A DNA stretch of 38,306 nucleotides from Pseudomonadota bacterium (GTDB lineage Bacteria; Pseudomonadota; Gammaproteobacteria; Burkholderiales; Rhodocyclaceae), in assembly GCA_029780075.1 (NCBI GenBank), contig JAKOZI010000129.1:1-38306 (forward strand), read 5' to 3'. The notes below the pieces were generated by a model, which was not told the DNA's origin, made no database searches, and saw only the letters and a program-made list of their open reading frames with translations. The first letter of the stretch is position 1. Each line of letters opens with the position of its first letter. Positions 25,672 through 34,703 of the stretch are shown one piece after another. A program made the position numbers and the translations under genes.

Positions 25672-26640
25672 TCAGCCCTTGCTGCCGGGCACGGGTGCAG
25701 CCGGAGGGGTCATTTTTCCGGCGTCGATTCCCCCTGCTCCGACTTCCACCGCATCGCCCTTGCCGTCTTCCTGCAATAGCGACTCTTCCGAGCGTTTGTT
25801 CAGGACCACGATGCTGATGCGCCTATTGATCGAACTGAGTGGATCATTCTTGTCGAAAAGGACCGTCGACGCCAGTCCAACCACCCGCAAGACCTTGTGT
25901 TCATCCATGCCACCGACGATCAACTCGCGGCGCGAAGCGTTCGCCCGGTTGGCAGAAAGCTCCCAGTTCGAAAAGCCTTTGTCGCCACCACCGAATTGTG
26001 CCGCGTCGGTGTGACCCGACAGACTCAGCTTGTTGGGTACGGCATTCAATGCCTTCCCGATCTCGCGCAGGATCACTCGCGTGTAGGGCTTCAGTTCGGC
26101 GCTGCTGGTGTCAAACATAGGGCGGTTCTGCTCGTCAACGATCTGAATGCGCAACCCCTCGCTGGTAATGTCGATCAGGAGTTGACTCTTGAACTGCTTG
26201 AGCGCCGGATTGCTCTCGATCAACTTTTCGATGTTCTCCTTGAGTTCGGCGAGAACGACTTTTTCGCGTTCTTCAAAGGCCTTGCGTGCCATCTCGGCAT
26301 TGGTTTCCTTGAGGTTCAATGCCTTGTTCGCGGACTCGACATCGCCACTCTTGACCTGCCCCGCAGTCCGCGTCAGGTCCTTGCCGCCACCCTTCAGCAC
26401 ACTCGAGCTGTCACCGGTCCCGGAGCCACCGGCCGAGGCGATCTTCAAGGGATTCTGGAAATAATCCGCGATCCCTTTCAGGTCGCCGCTGGCCGTCGAC
26501 CCCAGCAGCCACATGAGCAGGAAGAAGGCCATCATCGCCGTGACGAAGTCGGCATAGGCGATCTTCCACGCCCCACCATGGTGTCCGCCGGCAACCTTCT
26601 TGATGCGCTTGATGACAATCGGCCGTACGTCGTCGCTCAT
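25672..26640 (-). CDS. motB: Flagellar motor stator protein MotB
   Basis: Stator subunit that anchors the MotAB proton channel to peptidoglycan. The 322-residue product has a basic N-terminus (IKRIKKVAGGHHGG), a single membrane helix with the proton-carrying Asp31 (KIAYADFVTAMMAFFLLMWLLG), a plug/linker region rich in charged residues, and a C-terminal OmpA-like domain with LSLSGHTDAAQFGGGDKGFSNWELSANRAN for peptidoglycan binding. The start ATG 26640 lies 31 bp after motA. The Asp at this position and the Lys/Arg-rich tail argue for a proton-type rather than sodium-type stator. Confidence 0.95.
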   Translation of the reverse strand: MSDDVRPIVIKRIKKVAGGHHGGAWKIAYADFVTAMMAFFLLMWLLGSTASGDLKGIADYFQNPLKIASAGGSGTGDSSSVLKGGGKDLTRTAGQVKSGDVESANKALNLKETNAEMARKAFEEREKVVLAELKENIEKLIESNPALKQFKSQLLIDITSEGLRIQIVDEQNRPMFDTSSAELKPYTRVILREIGKALNAVPNKLSLSGHTDAAQFGGGDKGFSNWELSANRANASRRELIVGGMDEHKVLRVVGLASTVLFDKNDPLSSINRRISIVVLNKRSEESLLQEDGKGDAVEVGAGGIDAGKMTPPAAPVPGSKG

Positions 26641-26671
26641 TCACCCACTCCACTCAATCGAAAAGGCAGGC

Positions 26672-27529
26672 TCACTTGCCCTTACGGTTCTTGAGTTCCT
26701 CTTCAAGTTCGCGGAACGTCGGACGAACTGCGGCGACCAGCGTTTTGCGCCCGAATTCGACCGCCACCTGTGGCGCATAGCCCGACATCGATGCCAATAG
26801 CACGACCTTGATGACCTGATAGATCTTCGCCCCGTCCTGAGCCTTCTGCTCAAGGAGATTGGCCACCGGAGAAACGAAGCCATAAGCAATCAGAATACCC
26901 AGGAAAGTGCCGACCAGCGCTCCACCGATCATCTTGCCAAGCACCGCTGGCGGTTCGCCAACGGAACCCATGACGTTGACCACCCCCATGACGGCCACGA
27001 CAATACCAAAAGCCGGCACCGCGTCCGCGACCTTCGACATCACATGGCCGGGAGTCTCGACCTCGTGATGATGTGTCTCGATTTCGATATCCATCAGGTT
27101 CTCGATCTCGATGGCATTGAGGTTGCCGCCGACCATCATGCGCAGATAATCGGTGATGAACTCCATGACATGGTGGTCGCTGGAAAGCGACGGGTACTTT
27201 CCAAATATCGGGCTGTCCTTAGGATTTTCGACGTCGTTCTCGATCGACATCAGCCCTTCCTTGCGCACCTTGGCCAGAATCTCGAAGAGCATCGCCAGCA
27301 GATCGACGTACAACACCTTGGTAAACTTCGAGCCCTTGAAGATCCCTGGCAAGGCTCCAACTGTCGTCTTGATGACACTGATATCGTTCGATGCCACAAA
27401 CCCGCCCGCCGTAAGGCCGACGATCGCGACGTATTCGAGCGGCACCCACAGCGCGGCCAGGCTCCCATGCACCGCATAGGTTCCCAATGCGGATGCCAGA
27501 ATGATCACGTACCCAACAATCAGAAACAT
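26672..27529 (-). CDS. motA: Flagellar motor stator protein MotA
   Basis: Four-helix stator subunit that pushes on the rotor protein FliG. The 285-residue protein starts with a hydrophobic segment (IVGYVIILASALGTYAVHG), has a large cytoplasmic loop with Arg89 and Glu97 in KVRKEGLMSIENDVENP (counterparts of the charged residues that meet FliG), and ends with the helix pair containing ADAVPAFGIVVAVMGVVNVMG. An AGGGGGG run precedes ATG 27529. It is transcribed ahead of motB and divergently from the Nudix gene; no flagellar sigma-28 promoter was found by eye in the 166-bp divergent spacer. Confidence 0.95.
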   Translation of the reverse strand: MFLIVGYVIILASALGTYAVHGSLAALWVPLEYVAIVGLTAGGFVASNDISVIKTTVGALPGIFKGSKFTKVLYVDLLAMLFEILAKVRKEGLMSIENDVENPKDSPIFGKYPSLSSDHHVMEFITDYLRMMVGGNLNAIEIENLMDIEIETHHHEVETPGHVMSKVADAVPAFGIVVAVMGVVNVMGSVGEPPAVLGKMIGGALVGTFLGILIAYGFVSPVANLLEQKAQDGAKIYQVIKVVLLASMSGYAPQVAVEFGRKTLVAAVRPTFRELEEELKNRKGK

Positions 27530-27695
27530 CCACCCCCCCTTGTCATTTCGCGCGGCAAGTGCATCGCAGACCTTAGCTCGTCATTGTCGCGCATTGTAGC
27601 CAGATTGCGAACCACCGATCGCATGCGGCTTCCGCCGCAGCGCGAATCAGATAAACTTGCCGGGTAATCCAGCAACCTCAAAGGGACTTGGACCC

Positions 27696-28235
27696 ATGAA
27701 ATTCTGCAGTCAATGCGGCGGAGCGGTCAGCCTGCTGATCCCCAACGGCGACAATCTGCCACGTCACGTTTGTCAGTGCTGCGGGACGATTCATTACCTC
27801 AACCCCAAGCTGGTGGTCGGCTGTGTAGCCGAATGGGAAGATCGAATCCTGCTTTGTCGGCGTTCGATTGCGCCGCGTTACGGCTTGTGGACGCTGCCAG
27901 CGGGATTCATGGAAAACGGCGAGTCGACTAGCCAGGCAGCGGTCCGTGAGACGCTTGAGGAGGCATGTGCGAGGGTCAAGATCCAGCAGCTTTTTTCGCT
28001 CGTCAATGTACCGCACATCAACCAGGTACACCTGTTTTACCGCGCCCGGCTGCTCGACAAGGCTTTCTCTGCCGGCCTCGAAACCCTGGAAACGGCACTG
28101 TTCCCGGAGGACTCCATACCGTGGCAGGAAATCGCATTCCAGAGTGTGGCGTTATGCCTGCGTGCCTACTTCTCCGATCGCGGTGCCGGCCGCTTTGTAT
28201 TCCACGAAGAGGATCTGCGTCCCGCCGCGGCCTAG
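27696..28235 (+). CDS. Zinc-ribbon Nudix hydrolase
   Basis: Hydrolase of nucleoside diphosphate-linked substrates, 179 residues. An N-terminal zinc ribbon (CSQCGG and CQCCG) precedes the Nudix domain; the Nudix box is seen in AGFMENGESTSQAAVRETLEEACARV (Gx5Ex7REx2EE pattern, about residues 70-95). This layout fits the ADP-ribose/NADH pyrophosphatase-like group common in Betaproteobacteria. The ATG at 27696 is chosen because the first cysteine pair follows it directly; AAAGGGA lies upstream. Its TAG stop overlaps the TAG of the convergent TonB-like gene in the shared palindrome CTAG at 28232-28235. Confidence 0.87.
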   Translation: MKFCSQCGGAVSLLIPNGDNLPRHVCQCCGTIHYLNPKLVVGCVAEWEDRILLCRRSIAPRYGLWTLPAGFMENGESTSQAAVRETLEEACARVKIQQLFSLVNVPHINQVHLFYRARLLDKAFSAGLETLETALFPEDSIPWQEIAFQSVALCLRAYFSDRGAGRFVFHEEDLRPAAA

Positions 28236-28942
28236 CGAACACCCTCGCGGATGAATTCGATTGGTAGCACAAAGCGGAAATCGCGACCTTTGAGACTGTC
28301 CGGCAGCACGGTCATCACCGACGCCTGTTCAATCATCGACAGGGCCTGCTCATCCAGGACCGAGTGTCCGCTGGAACGGACAAGCGCAGGCTGCGGCCTC
28401 TGCTGCCAACTGGTCATGCCGACCGCCACCTCGGCAGTACCCTCCCAGCCGCGCTCGAGTGCCAGCACCGGATAACGCTTGAAGCGACGCGCAGCAATTG
28501 CCAGAGACACACGATACTCGCGCAGAGCGTCAGCGCTGACGCCTTCGCCAACTGCCGACAAATCTCTACCATGCTCCGGCGGCGATACCTCTGGCGGCGG
28601 CACCAGGTGCTGAGGCGGTATCTTCGCCAGGTTCGGCGGTGCCGGCTTTGCAGCGACGGTGCTCGACCATGTCGGCGTACGCGCCGCATTGGGCGGCTGC
28701 GCCGCCGGTGGCGCTGCCTGCTTACTCCCTGATTCACTGCGCTGCGCCGGCAAAGGCATCACCGGTCGCCCCGGGGGCACCTGTTCCGGAAACCTCAGCG
28801 CCCCTTGCATGACCCTGCTCGGCACTGCAATACGCAGCGCAGCGTCTGGCAGGACGGTCAGCAGGCAGCAGGCATGCATCAGCAGCGATGCCAGCAGTGC
28901 CAGACACAGGCTGCGGTGACCTTCCACAGCTTGATCGAGCAA
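28232..28942 (-). CDS. TonB-like energy transducer
   Basis: Predicted inner-membrane-anchored periplasmic protein that passes proton-motive energy to outer-membrane transporters. The product has a hydrophobic N-terminal helix (LCLALLASLLMHACCLLTVL), a Pro/Ala-rich spacer of about 100 residues, and a C-terminal TonB domain (YPVLALERGWEGTAEVAVGM, then SSGHSVLDEQALSMIEQAS and VLPIEF). The start is uncertain: only TTG 28942 or GTG 28927 is available and neither has a good ribosome site. No exbB/exbD or receptor gene is nearby, so the client is unknown. Confidence 0.8.
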   Translation of the reverse strand: MLDQAVEGHRSLCLALLASLLMHACCLLTVLPDAALRIAVPSRVMQGALRFPEQVPPGRPVMPLPAQRSESGSKQAAPPAAQPPNAARTPTWSSTVAAKPAPPNLAKIPPQHLVPPPEVSPPEHGRDLSAVGEGVSADALREYRVSLAIAARRFKRYPVLALERGWEGTAEVAVGMTSWQQRPQPALVRSSGHSVLDEQALSMIEQASVMTVLPDSLKGRDFRFVLPIEFIREGVR

Positions 28943-28990
28943 GTCATGGCCGAACCGAAGCGGCGTGCGAAGCCGCGACGGTCCGCCTTT

Positions 28991-29131
28991 CTATTTCCGC
29001 GCGTGTAACTGATCCTCGCGTATTTTCTTGCTGAAAAAAAACGAAAACCATCCCGCCATGCCAATGACAAAAACAATCACGAACAGGCTGAACAAGCCGT
29101 AGTCACTCGAAAACAGCAAATCCCAAGCCAT
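28991..29131 (-). CDS. DUF3149 small membrane protein
   Basis: A 46-residue single-helix membrane protein: MAWDLLFSSDYGLFSLFVIV, then FVIGMAGWFSFFFSKKIRE and a short basic tail. It matches the DUF3149 pattern (MAWDLLF start, one helix, Lys-rich end) that I recall beside cbb3 oxidase assembly genes in Betaproteobacteria. Two adjacent ATGs exist (29134 and 29131); AGGAGG, made by the last codons of fixH, is 3 nt from the first and 6 nt from the second, so 29131 is preferred. Starting directly after the fixH stop, it is translationally linked to it. Function unknown; an oxidase assembly or stability role is an inference from position. Confidence 0.75.
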   Translation of the reverse strand: MAWDLLFSSDYGLFSLFVIVFVIGMAGWFSFFFSKKIREDQLHARK

Positions 29132-29134
29132 CAT

Positions 29135-29689
29135 TTACCTCCTGTCTGATTTCCCCTGCGCTGCAGCCACTGCCGTTGCCGACGTCGTCAGCCGAAAGAC
29201 CGGCTGCTTCTCAGTCACCCAAGCGCCCATCAGGCGCCACTCCTGCCGATCGTCCTCTAGCGTCAGGTGCCACCGACCACGGAAAGGCAAGACGCCCCCC
29301 GCATAGACACCTCCACCCTCGGAACGTAGCGTCACCTTTTGATCGAAGCCTGCGCGGGTGGGGTGAGCAATGCCCAGGTTCAGAGTTTCCGGCAACCTGA
29401 ACCCCTCCTTTGCACGCAGCAGCGCCCGTAAGCGATCACCCTCGCCACCCAGGACAAGCTCCGCCTCGATACCCAGTTCGGCGGCCCGCTGATCGCGCAC
29501 CGTCCGTTGGTTTACCGTCAGGCCCTGCTTGTAGTAGTCGTCTTCCACGAGGCCGTCATTGCTGACCACCGCCAGGTAAGCGGTAACCAGCCCGGCGATG
29601 ATGACCAGTGCCGGCCCGAGCATCAGCAGCCACGGCCAGGGCTCCCGGTACCACGCCCGAACGCTGGCATTCCTTCGCGGATCAGTCAT
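29135..29689 (-). CDS. fixH: FixH family protein (cbb3 oxidase assembly)
   Basis: Membrane protein of the ccoGHIS/fixGHIS assembly set, thought to help deliver copper to the cbb3 oxidase. The 184-residue product has a basic N-terminus, one helix (WLLMLGPALVIIAGLVTAYLAVV), the family hallmark DGLVEDDYYKQGLTVNQ just after it, and a periplasmic beta-rich domain ending in WRLMGAW. Its ATG overlaps the ccoG stop by 4 bp (ATGA). Its last codons supply the ribosome site of the next small gene. Confidence 0.9.
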   Translation of the reverse strand: MTDPRRNASVRAWYREPWPWLLMLGPALVIIAGLVTAYLAVVSNDGLVEDDYYKQGLTVNQRTVRDQRAAELGIEAELVLGGEGDRLRALLRAKEGFRLPETLNLGIAHPTRAGFDQKVTLRSEGGGVYAGGVLPFRGRWHLTLEDDRQEWRLMGAWVTEKQPVFRLTTSATAVAAAQGKSDRR

Positions 29690-31101
29690 GGCAGGAAAAA
29701 GCTCGTTTTTTCGTGAACCGCGATCTTGTCGTGGTTCTCGGCTCGGACATCGAAATAGATCTCGTTTGATCCTCTTTTTCCGGTTCCAGGTTCGGTTCGA
29801 GCCGAAAGCGCCACGGTCTTCGACGAGGCCGCTGGAACCTCGACCAGACGCTCGCCGACAATCTCGATGCCTTCAATGCCCTTGACATCGATCGAATAGC
29901 GATGAGGCACTTCGTCGGTGTTCGAGATATGCAGGCTGAAGACGTTCTCGATGCGTCCGTCGTCCGCCTCGCGCGACAAGGTCGCGCGGTCGCGCAGCAC
30001 ATCGACCTTCAGAGGCACGCGATGCGCAAGACTCCACGCCGCCGCCACGATGATCGCCAGCAGAATGCTCGAGTACAGCAGTGTCCGCGGGCGCAGCAGA
30101 TGGGCCAGCATTTCTTGGGCCGTATAGTGCTTAGCCAGGGCATTCTCGGTGGAATAGCGGATCAGACCGCGCGGCGAACCGACCTTGTCCATCACCTGAT
30201 CGCAGGCATCGATGCAGGCCGCACAGGCAATACATTCGAGCTGCAAGCCGTTGCGAATATCGATGCCGGTCGGGCAGACCTGAACGCAAATGCTGCAGTC
30301 CACACAATCGCCAAGGGGTTGCGTTTTCGCAGCTGCGCCTTTCCTGCGGATTCCGCGCGGTTCGCCGCGCTCGGGATCGTAGCTGATGATCAGGGTATCC
30401 GGGTCGAACATCACCCCCTGGAAGCGTGCATAGGGGCACATGTACTTGCAGACCTGCTCACGCAGGAATCCAGCCATCAGGTAAAGAAACGCCGAGTAGA
30501 AGAAAATCCAGAACGTTTCCCAGGGACCCAGATCGAAGGCGGCGATCTCGCCGATGAGTTCCTTGATTGGCGTGAAATAGCCAACGAAGGTGATCCCCGT
30601 CCACAATGCAATCAGCAGCCACAAGGAATGCTTGATCAGCTTCAGTCGTAGCTTGCGTGGATTCATCGGCTGCGCATCCAGCTTCATCCGCGCCGGGCGT
30701 TCGCCCTCAACCTTCCGTTCGATCCACATCAGGATCTCGGTATAGACCGTCTGGGGGCACGCGTAGCCGCAGAACAGACGCCCCCCCACCGCAGTCACCA
30801 GAAACAGTCCATAAGCTGAAATCACCAGCAGAACGGCCAGGTAGATCACATCCTGCGGCCAGAACACCAGCCCGAAAATATAGAACTTGCGTTCAACGAT
30901 GTGAAACAGGACCGCCTGCCGTCCGCTCCATTCGATCCAGCACAGACCATAGAACAGGGCCTGGGTAAGAACAACCATTGCCCAGCGCCAGTTGCTGAAA
31001 ATCCCACTTACGCTGCGGGCGTAAACCGTTCTGTGCTTCTCGTACAAGCCATCCACATTGATGGGGATAGCCTTGGCCTTGCTGCTGGCCGCGTCGTTCA
31101 T
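29686..31101 (-). CDS. ccoG: Cytochrome cbb3 oxidase accessory protein CcoG (Fe-S/cupric reductase)
   Basis: Polyferredoxin membrane protein; CcoG of Rhodobacter has been described as a cupric reductase supplying Cu(I) for cbb3 assembly. The 471 residues show several helices, a CGYACPQTVYTEILMW motif near residue 110, two ferredoxin-type clusters in CVDCSICVQVCPTGIDIRNG and LECIACAACIDAC, and a C-terminal Ig-like domain (FixG_C) from about residue 360. An FNR-type box (31170-31183) lies upstream, and the gene heads the ccoG-fixH-DUF3149 unit, separated from ccoP by a strong terminator. Confidence 0.94.
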   Translation of the reverse strand: MNDAASSKAKAIPINVDGLYEKHRTVYARSVSGIFSNWRWAMVVLTQALFYGLCWIEWSGRQAVLFHIVERKFYIFGLVFWPQDVIYLAVLLVISAYGLFLVTAVGGRLFCGYACPQTVYTEILMWIERKVEGERPARMKLDAQPMNPRKLRLKLIKHSLWLLIALWTGITFVGYFTPIKELIGEIAAFDLGPWETFWIFFYSAFLYLMAGFLREQVCKYMCPYARFQGVMFDPDTLIISYDPERGEPRGIRRKGAAAKTQPLGDCVDCSICVQVCPTGIDIRNGLQLECIACAACIDACDQVMDKVGSPRGLIRYSTENALAKHYTAQEMLAHLLRPRTLLYSSILLAIIVAAAWSLAHRVPLKVDVLRDRATLSREADDGRIENVFSLHISNTDEVPHRYSIDVKGIEGIEIVGERLVEVPAASSKTVALSARTEPGTGKRGSNEIYFDVRAENHDKIAVHEKTSFFLP

Positions 31102-31140
31102 GATTTCAGCTCCGATCCATTTCAGAATTACACCAAACTC

Positions 31141-31183
31141 TAATATTACATTGCAGCGCCAGTGTGATCTTGATTTGAATCAG
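31141..31183 (-). promoter_or_regulatory. FNR/ANR-type promoter of ccoG
   Basis: TTGATTTGAATCAG at 31170-31183 matches the FNR consensus TTGATNNNNATCAA in all but one half-site base. On the minus strand a TAATAT hexamer (31148-31143) lies 31 bp centre-to-centre downstream, close to the spacing of a class II FNR promoter, and ccoG starts 75 bp from the box centre. Predicts induction of ccoG at low oxygen. The remainder of this 265-bp spacer (31184-31317) shows nothing else. Confidence 0.75.
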
Positions 31184-31317
31184 CCAGGGCCGGATTGAAG
31201 TGCAAATCCCCGCCGGGGGAAACGCGTTCAGGTAGGGGTAGGGAGGCTTTTCCCTCAGGCACAAGCCAGCCAATTGTGAGACCTGATCGGTACTTCGCTA
31301 GCCCGGCCTACTGGGGC

Positions 31318-31348
31318 AAAAAAACGGAGCGACCAAAGCCGCTCCGTT
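31318..31348 (-). terminator. Intrinsic terminator of ccoNOQP
   Basis: On the minus strand AACGGAGCG (31348-31340) pairs with CGCTCCGTT (31331-31323), a perfect 9-bp stem with an 8-nt loop, and the right arm runs into seven T (31324-31318). It begins about 20 bp after the ccoP stop and separates the structural genes from ccoG-fixH. Confidence 0.9.
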
Positions 31349-31366
31349 GATCCAGGGCAACTTTGG

Positions 31367-32275
31367 CTACTTCTTGTCTGCAGCGGTGCTCAGGCTGAGT
31401 ACATAGGCTGCCAGGACGTGCACCTTGGCTTCACCGAGAAACTCCTTCCAGGCCGGCATCTGGTTGGTACGACCCTTGGTGATGGTTTCCATGATCGTCG
31501 CCTCCGAGCTGCCGTAGAGCCAGGTCTTGTCGGTCAGGTTCGGTGCCCCCAGTGCATGCATGCCTTTTGCGTCGGGGCCATGACAGCCTGAACATCCGGC
31601 CGTATTAAACGCTTCCTGTCCCTTCGCCACGCGTACTGAATCTGCCGGCATCCCGGACAAGGAACGTACGTAATTGGCAAGATCCTTGATCGTTTCGGCG
31701 CCGAGCTGGGCATGCGGCGGCATCACCCCCATCCGACCGTTGCTGATCGTCTCGACGATCTGAGCCGGCTCACCACCCCACTGCCAATCGTTATCGGCAA
31801 GATTCGGGAAGCCTTTCGAGCCGCGCGCGTCGGCACCGTGGCACTGCATGCAGTACGTGAGGTACAGGCGCTTGCCGGTCTCGATGCCCTCCTTGTCGGC
31901 GGCCAGCGCCTGCAGATCCATCTTCATGTACTTGTCGTACAGCGGCTTGCTCTGCTCGTCAGCCTTGGCGACTTCCTTGGCAAGTTGGCCGCTGGACGAC
32001 CAGCCGAGCATGCCCTGATAGCTGCCAAGTGTCGGATACAGTACGCAGTACACCAGGGAGAAGATCACCGTGATATAGAACAGCCACATCCACCACTTCG
32101 GCAACGGGTTGTTGTACTCCTCAAGTGTCTCGTCCCAGACGTGACCGGTAGTATCGACCCGGCTGCCGGCTGGTGGAGTGCTCTGCGTCCACAGCAAGAC
32201 GCCACAAGCAATGATACTGACCAGCACGAGGAGAATGACGTACCAGTTCCAAAACTGATTCACAAAATCGTTCAT
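31367..32275 (-). CDS. ccoP: Cytochrome cbb3 oxidase subunit III, diheme cytochrome c
   Basis: Electron-entry subunit of the cbb3 oxidase. The 302 residues contain two N-terminal helices (about 11-30 and 61-80), then two cytochrome c domains with heme-binding CMQCH (142-146) and CSGCH (228-232), each with a downstream Met in MGVMPPHA or TNQMPAW as the sixth ligand. The double-helix N-terminus is the form found in many Proteobacteria. Its ATG overlaps the ccoQ stop by 4 bp. Confidence 0.96.
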   Translation of the reverse strand: MNDFVNQFWNWYVILLVLVSIIACGVLLWTQSTPPAGSRVDTTGHVWDETLEEYNNPLPKWWMWLFYITVIFSLVYCVLYPTLGSYQGMLGWSSSGQLAKEVAKADEQSKPLYDKYMKMDLQALAADKEGIETGKRLYLTYCMQCHGADARGSKGFPNLADNDWQWGGEPAQIVETISNGRMGVMPPHAQLGAETIKDLANYVRSLSGMPADSVRVAKGQEAFNTAGCSGCHGPDAKGMHALGAPNLTDKTWLYGSSEATIMETITKGRTNQMPAWKEFLGEAKVHVLAAYVLSLSTAADKK

Positions 32276-32466
32276 GATGCTTTCCTTTGTCCGTTGCGAT
32301 CCAGGCCCAGTTCGGCCCGATCCGCTTCTTCATCGGTGAAAGGCAGCATGGCCGCTTCTTCGAAGCGCTGCTTGTTGCCTTTCACACCGTACGCCCACCA
32401 GACCACGCCGAGGAAGGTCAGCAGGGACACAATTGTTACGATGGATCGCAGATCGTTGATGTCCAT
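32272..32466 (-). CDS. ccoQ: Cytochrome cbb3 oxidase subunit CcoQ
   Basis: Small single-helix subunit (64 residues) that stabilises the cbb3 complex. MDINDLRSIVTIVSLLTFLG, WWAYGVKGNKQRFEEAAMLP and FTDEEADRAELGL are the family pattern: one helix, then a charged cytoplasmic tail with a FEEAA-L-F motif. Starts 4 bp after ccoO and overlaps ccoP. Confidence 0.92.
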   Translation of the reverse strand: MDINDLRSIVTIVSLLTFLGVVWWAYGVKGNKQRFEEAAMLPFTDEEADRAELGLDRNGQRKAS

Positions 32467-32470
32467 GCGC

Positions 32471-33085
32471 TTACTTGGCGTTCTTCATTTCGAGGCCCAT
32501 CCCCTGCAGATAGGCAATCACCGCGTCGAGTTCGCTCTTGCCTTCAAGCTGCTTTCTGGCAGCAGCGATCTCGTCATCGGTATAGGGCACGCCGACCTTG
32601 CGCAAAGCACGCATTTTGGCTTCGATGCTGGTCGCGTCGGCTGGCGCCTTTTCAAGGAAAGCGAAGGCGGGCATGTTGGACTCCGGAACCACATCGCGCG
32701 GATTGATCAGGTGTGCACGGTGCCACTCGTCCGAATAACGTCCACCGACCCGATGCAGGTCCGGACCGGTGCGCTTTGATCCCCACTGGAACGGATGGTC
32801 GTAGACGAACTCACCCGCCACCGAGTAGTGGCCGTAGCGTTCGGTTTCCGCGCGGAACGGACGAATCATCTGCGAGTGGCACAGAAAGCAGCCTTCGCGG
32901 ATGTAAACGTCACGCCCGGTCAGGCGGACCGGATCATAGGGCTTGAGCCCGGTCACCGGTTCCGTGGTCGACTTCTGGAAGAACAGGGGCACGATTTCGA
33001 CCAGGCCACCCACACTGACCACCAGCAAGGTCAGCAGCACCATCAACGCGACATTGCGTTCAATTGCGTCTTGCGTAATTTTCAT
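32471..33085 (-). CDS. ccoO: Cytochrome cbb3 oxidase subunit II, monoheme cytochrome c
   Basis: Monoheme cytochrome c subunit that passes electrons to CcoN. The 204 residues have an N-terminal helix ([21 protein letters not shown]), the heme site CFLCH at 66-70 in [16 protein letters not shown], the conserved [21 protein letters not shown] and ESNMPAF with the distal Met, as in all CcoO. Lies 14 bp after ccoN in the same unit. Confidence 0.96.
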   Translation of the reverse strand: MKITQDAIERNVALMVLLTLLVVSVGGLVEIVPLFFQKSTTEPVTGLKPYDPVRLTGRDVYIREGCFLCHSQMIRPFRAETERYGHYSVAGEFVYDHPFQWGSKRTGPDLHRVGGRYSDEWHRAHLINPRDVVPESNMPAFAFLEKAPADATSIEAKMRALRKVGVPYTDDEIAAARKQLEGKSELDAVIAYLQGMGLEMKNAK

Positions 33086-33099
33086 TTTTTCTTCCCCTG

Positions 33100-34527
33100 T
33101 CAGGCGTGGTGAGCAGCAGGCACCAGGATGCGTGCATCATCTACGGAGCGGCCACCAGCGATCGTCTTGACCATGTTGTACGCCATGATCAGCATGCCGG
33201 ACAGGAACAGGAGACCTCCAAGGAAACGGATCGCCCAGAACGGATACGAGGCCTTGACCGATTCGACGAAGCTGTAGGTCAGCGTGCCGTCGACATTGAC
33301 CGCCCGCCACATCAGACCCTGCATCACGCCAGCGATCCACATCGAAGCGATGTACAGCACCACACCGATCGTCGCCACCCAGAAGTGCACCGTGATCAGC
33401 TTGACGCTGAACATCTCCGGCTTGCCGAAAAGACGCGGCAACAGGTAATACATCGCGCCAATCGACACCATGGCCACCCAACCCAGCGCACCCGAGTGCA
33501 CGTGTCCGACCGTCCAGTCGGTGTAGTGAGACAGCGCGTTGACCGTCTTGATGGCCATCATCGGGCCTTCGAAGGTCGACATCCCGTAGAACGACAGTGA
33601 GGTGATCAGGAACTTGAGGATCGGGTCATCGCGCAGCTTGTGCCATGCACCCGACAGCGTCATCACGCCGTTGATCATGCCGCCCCACGAGGGTGCCAGC
33701 AGGATCAGCGAGAACAGCATGCCCACCGACTGCGTCCAGTCCGGCAGCGCAGTGTAGTGCAGGTGGTGTGGACCGGCCCACATATAGGTGAAGATCAGGG
33801 CCCAGAAGTGCACCACTGACAGACGGTACGAATAGACCGGGCGGCCAGCCTGCTTCGGAACGAAGTAGTACATCATGCCCAGGAAGCCCGCGGTGAGGAA
33901 AAAGCCGACCGCGTTATGGCCATACCACCATTGCACCATGGCGTCCTGCACGCCGGCGTAGGCCGAGTAGGACTTGGTCAGCGAAACCGGAATGGCGGCA
34001 CTGTTGACCACATGCAGCAGGGCCACCGCGAGAATGAATCCCCCGTAGAACCAGTTGGCCACATAAATGTGCGTGACCTTGCGCTTGGCGATGGTACCGA
34101 AGAACACCACCGCATAGGCTACCCAGACCAGGGTGATCAGGATGTCGATCGGCCATTCGAGTTCGGCGTATTCCTTGCCCGAGGTAATACCTAACGGCAA
34201 GGTGACCGCGGCAAGGACGATGATCAACTGCCAGCCCCAGAAGGTGAATGCCGCCAGGCCATCCGAGAAGATCCGGGTATGACAGGTCCGCTGGACGACA
34301 TAGTAGGAGGTGGCAAAAAGTGCGCAGCCGCCGAAGGCGAAGATCACCGCATTGGTATGCAACGGGCGTAAGCGACCAAAATGCAGCCAGCCCAGATTCA
34401 GTTCCGGCCAGACCAGCTGGGCGGCGATGATCACACCGACCAGCATTCCGACAATCCCCCAGATGACGGTCATCACGGCAAACTGCCGCACCACCTTGTA
34501 GTTGTATGTTGACTGAGTTTCCGACAT
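33100..34527 (-). CDS. ccoN: Cytochrome cbb3 oxidase subunit I (catalytic)
   Basis: Heme-copper oxidase catalytic subunit that reduces oxygen with high affinity and pumps protons. The 475-residue product has about 12 helices. Likely metal ligands: His57 in [10 protein letters not shown] (heme b), His204 in [11 protein letters not shown] (CuB), the His pair at 254-255 in [11 protein letters not shown], and His342 and His344 in [13 protein letters not shown]. Tyr248 may be the cross-linked tyrosine. It leads ccoNOQP and is preceded by an FNR-type promoter (34596-34644). The nearby accessory genes make a complete cbb3 locus. Confidence 0.97.
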   Translation of the reverse strand: MSETQSTYNYKVVRQFAVMTVIWGIVGMLVGVIIAAQLVWPELNLGWLHFGRLRPLHTNAVIFAFGGCALFATSYYVVQRTCHTRIFSDGLAAFTFWGWQLIIVLAAVTLPLGITSGKEYAELEWPIDILITLVWVAYAVVFFGTIAKRKVTHIYVANWFYGGFILAVALLHVVNSAAIPVSLTKSYSAYAGVQDAMVQWWYGHNAVGFFLTAGFLGMMYYFVPKQAGRPVYSYRLSVVHFWALIFTYMWAGPHHLHYTALPDWTQSVGMLFSLILLAPSWGGMINGVMTLSGAWHKLRDDPILKFLITSLSFYGMSTFEGPMMAIKTVNALSHYTDWTVGHVHSGALGWVAMVSIGAMYYLLPRLFGKPEMFSVKLITVHFWVATIGVVLYIASMWIAGVMQGLMWRAVNVDGTLTYSFVESVKASYPFWAIRFLGGLLFLSGMLIMAYNMVKTIAGGRSVDDARILVPAAHHA

Positions 34528-34595
34528 GGACTCACCTCGTTCTTGACTAAAAACCGGCTTTCACCGCCCCGAATGCCCTTATTCTGAGCACTGAC

Positions 34596-34644
34596 TTTGC
34601 AGATGTTATTCTAACCCCCGGAGGGTCAATTTGACGCAGATCAA
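34596..34644 (-). promoter_or_regulatory. FNR/ANR-type promoter of ccoNOQP
   Basis: TTGACGCAGATCAA (34631-34644) has nine of ten FNR consensus bases. On the minus strand TAACAT (34608-34603) lies exactly 32 bp centre-to-centre downstream, the spacing expected when the box is centred at -41.5, giving a transcription start near 34596, about 69 nt before ccoN. Predicts oxygen-limited induction. Confidence 0.78.
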
Positions 34645-34676
34645 GTTGCACTGCCTGCGCAACGACCCCGGCACGC

Positions 34677-34703
34677 AAAAAAAGGGTGCGTCGGAACGCA
34701 CCC
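34677..34703 (-). terminator. Intrinsic terminator between ccoS and ccoN
   Basis: On the minus strand GGGTGCGT (34703-34696) pairs with ACGCACCC (34691-34684) around a TCCG tetraloop, followed by seven T (34683-34677). It ends transcripts from ccoI-ccoS and from the candidate promoter inside ccoS, leaving ccoN to its own promoter. Confidence 0.9.

Noticed and set aside
29902-30651. 249-codon plus-strand frame
   Set aside because: It is antisense to ccoG, whose cluster-binding cysteines are unmistakable.
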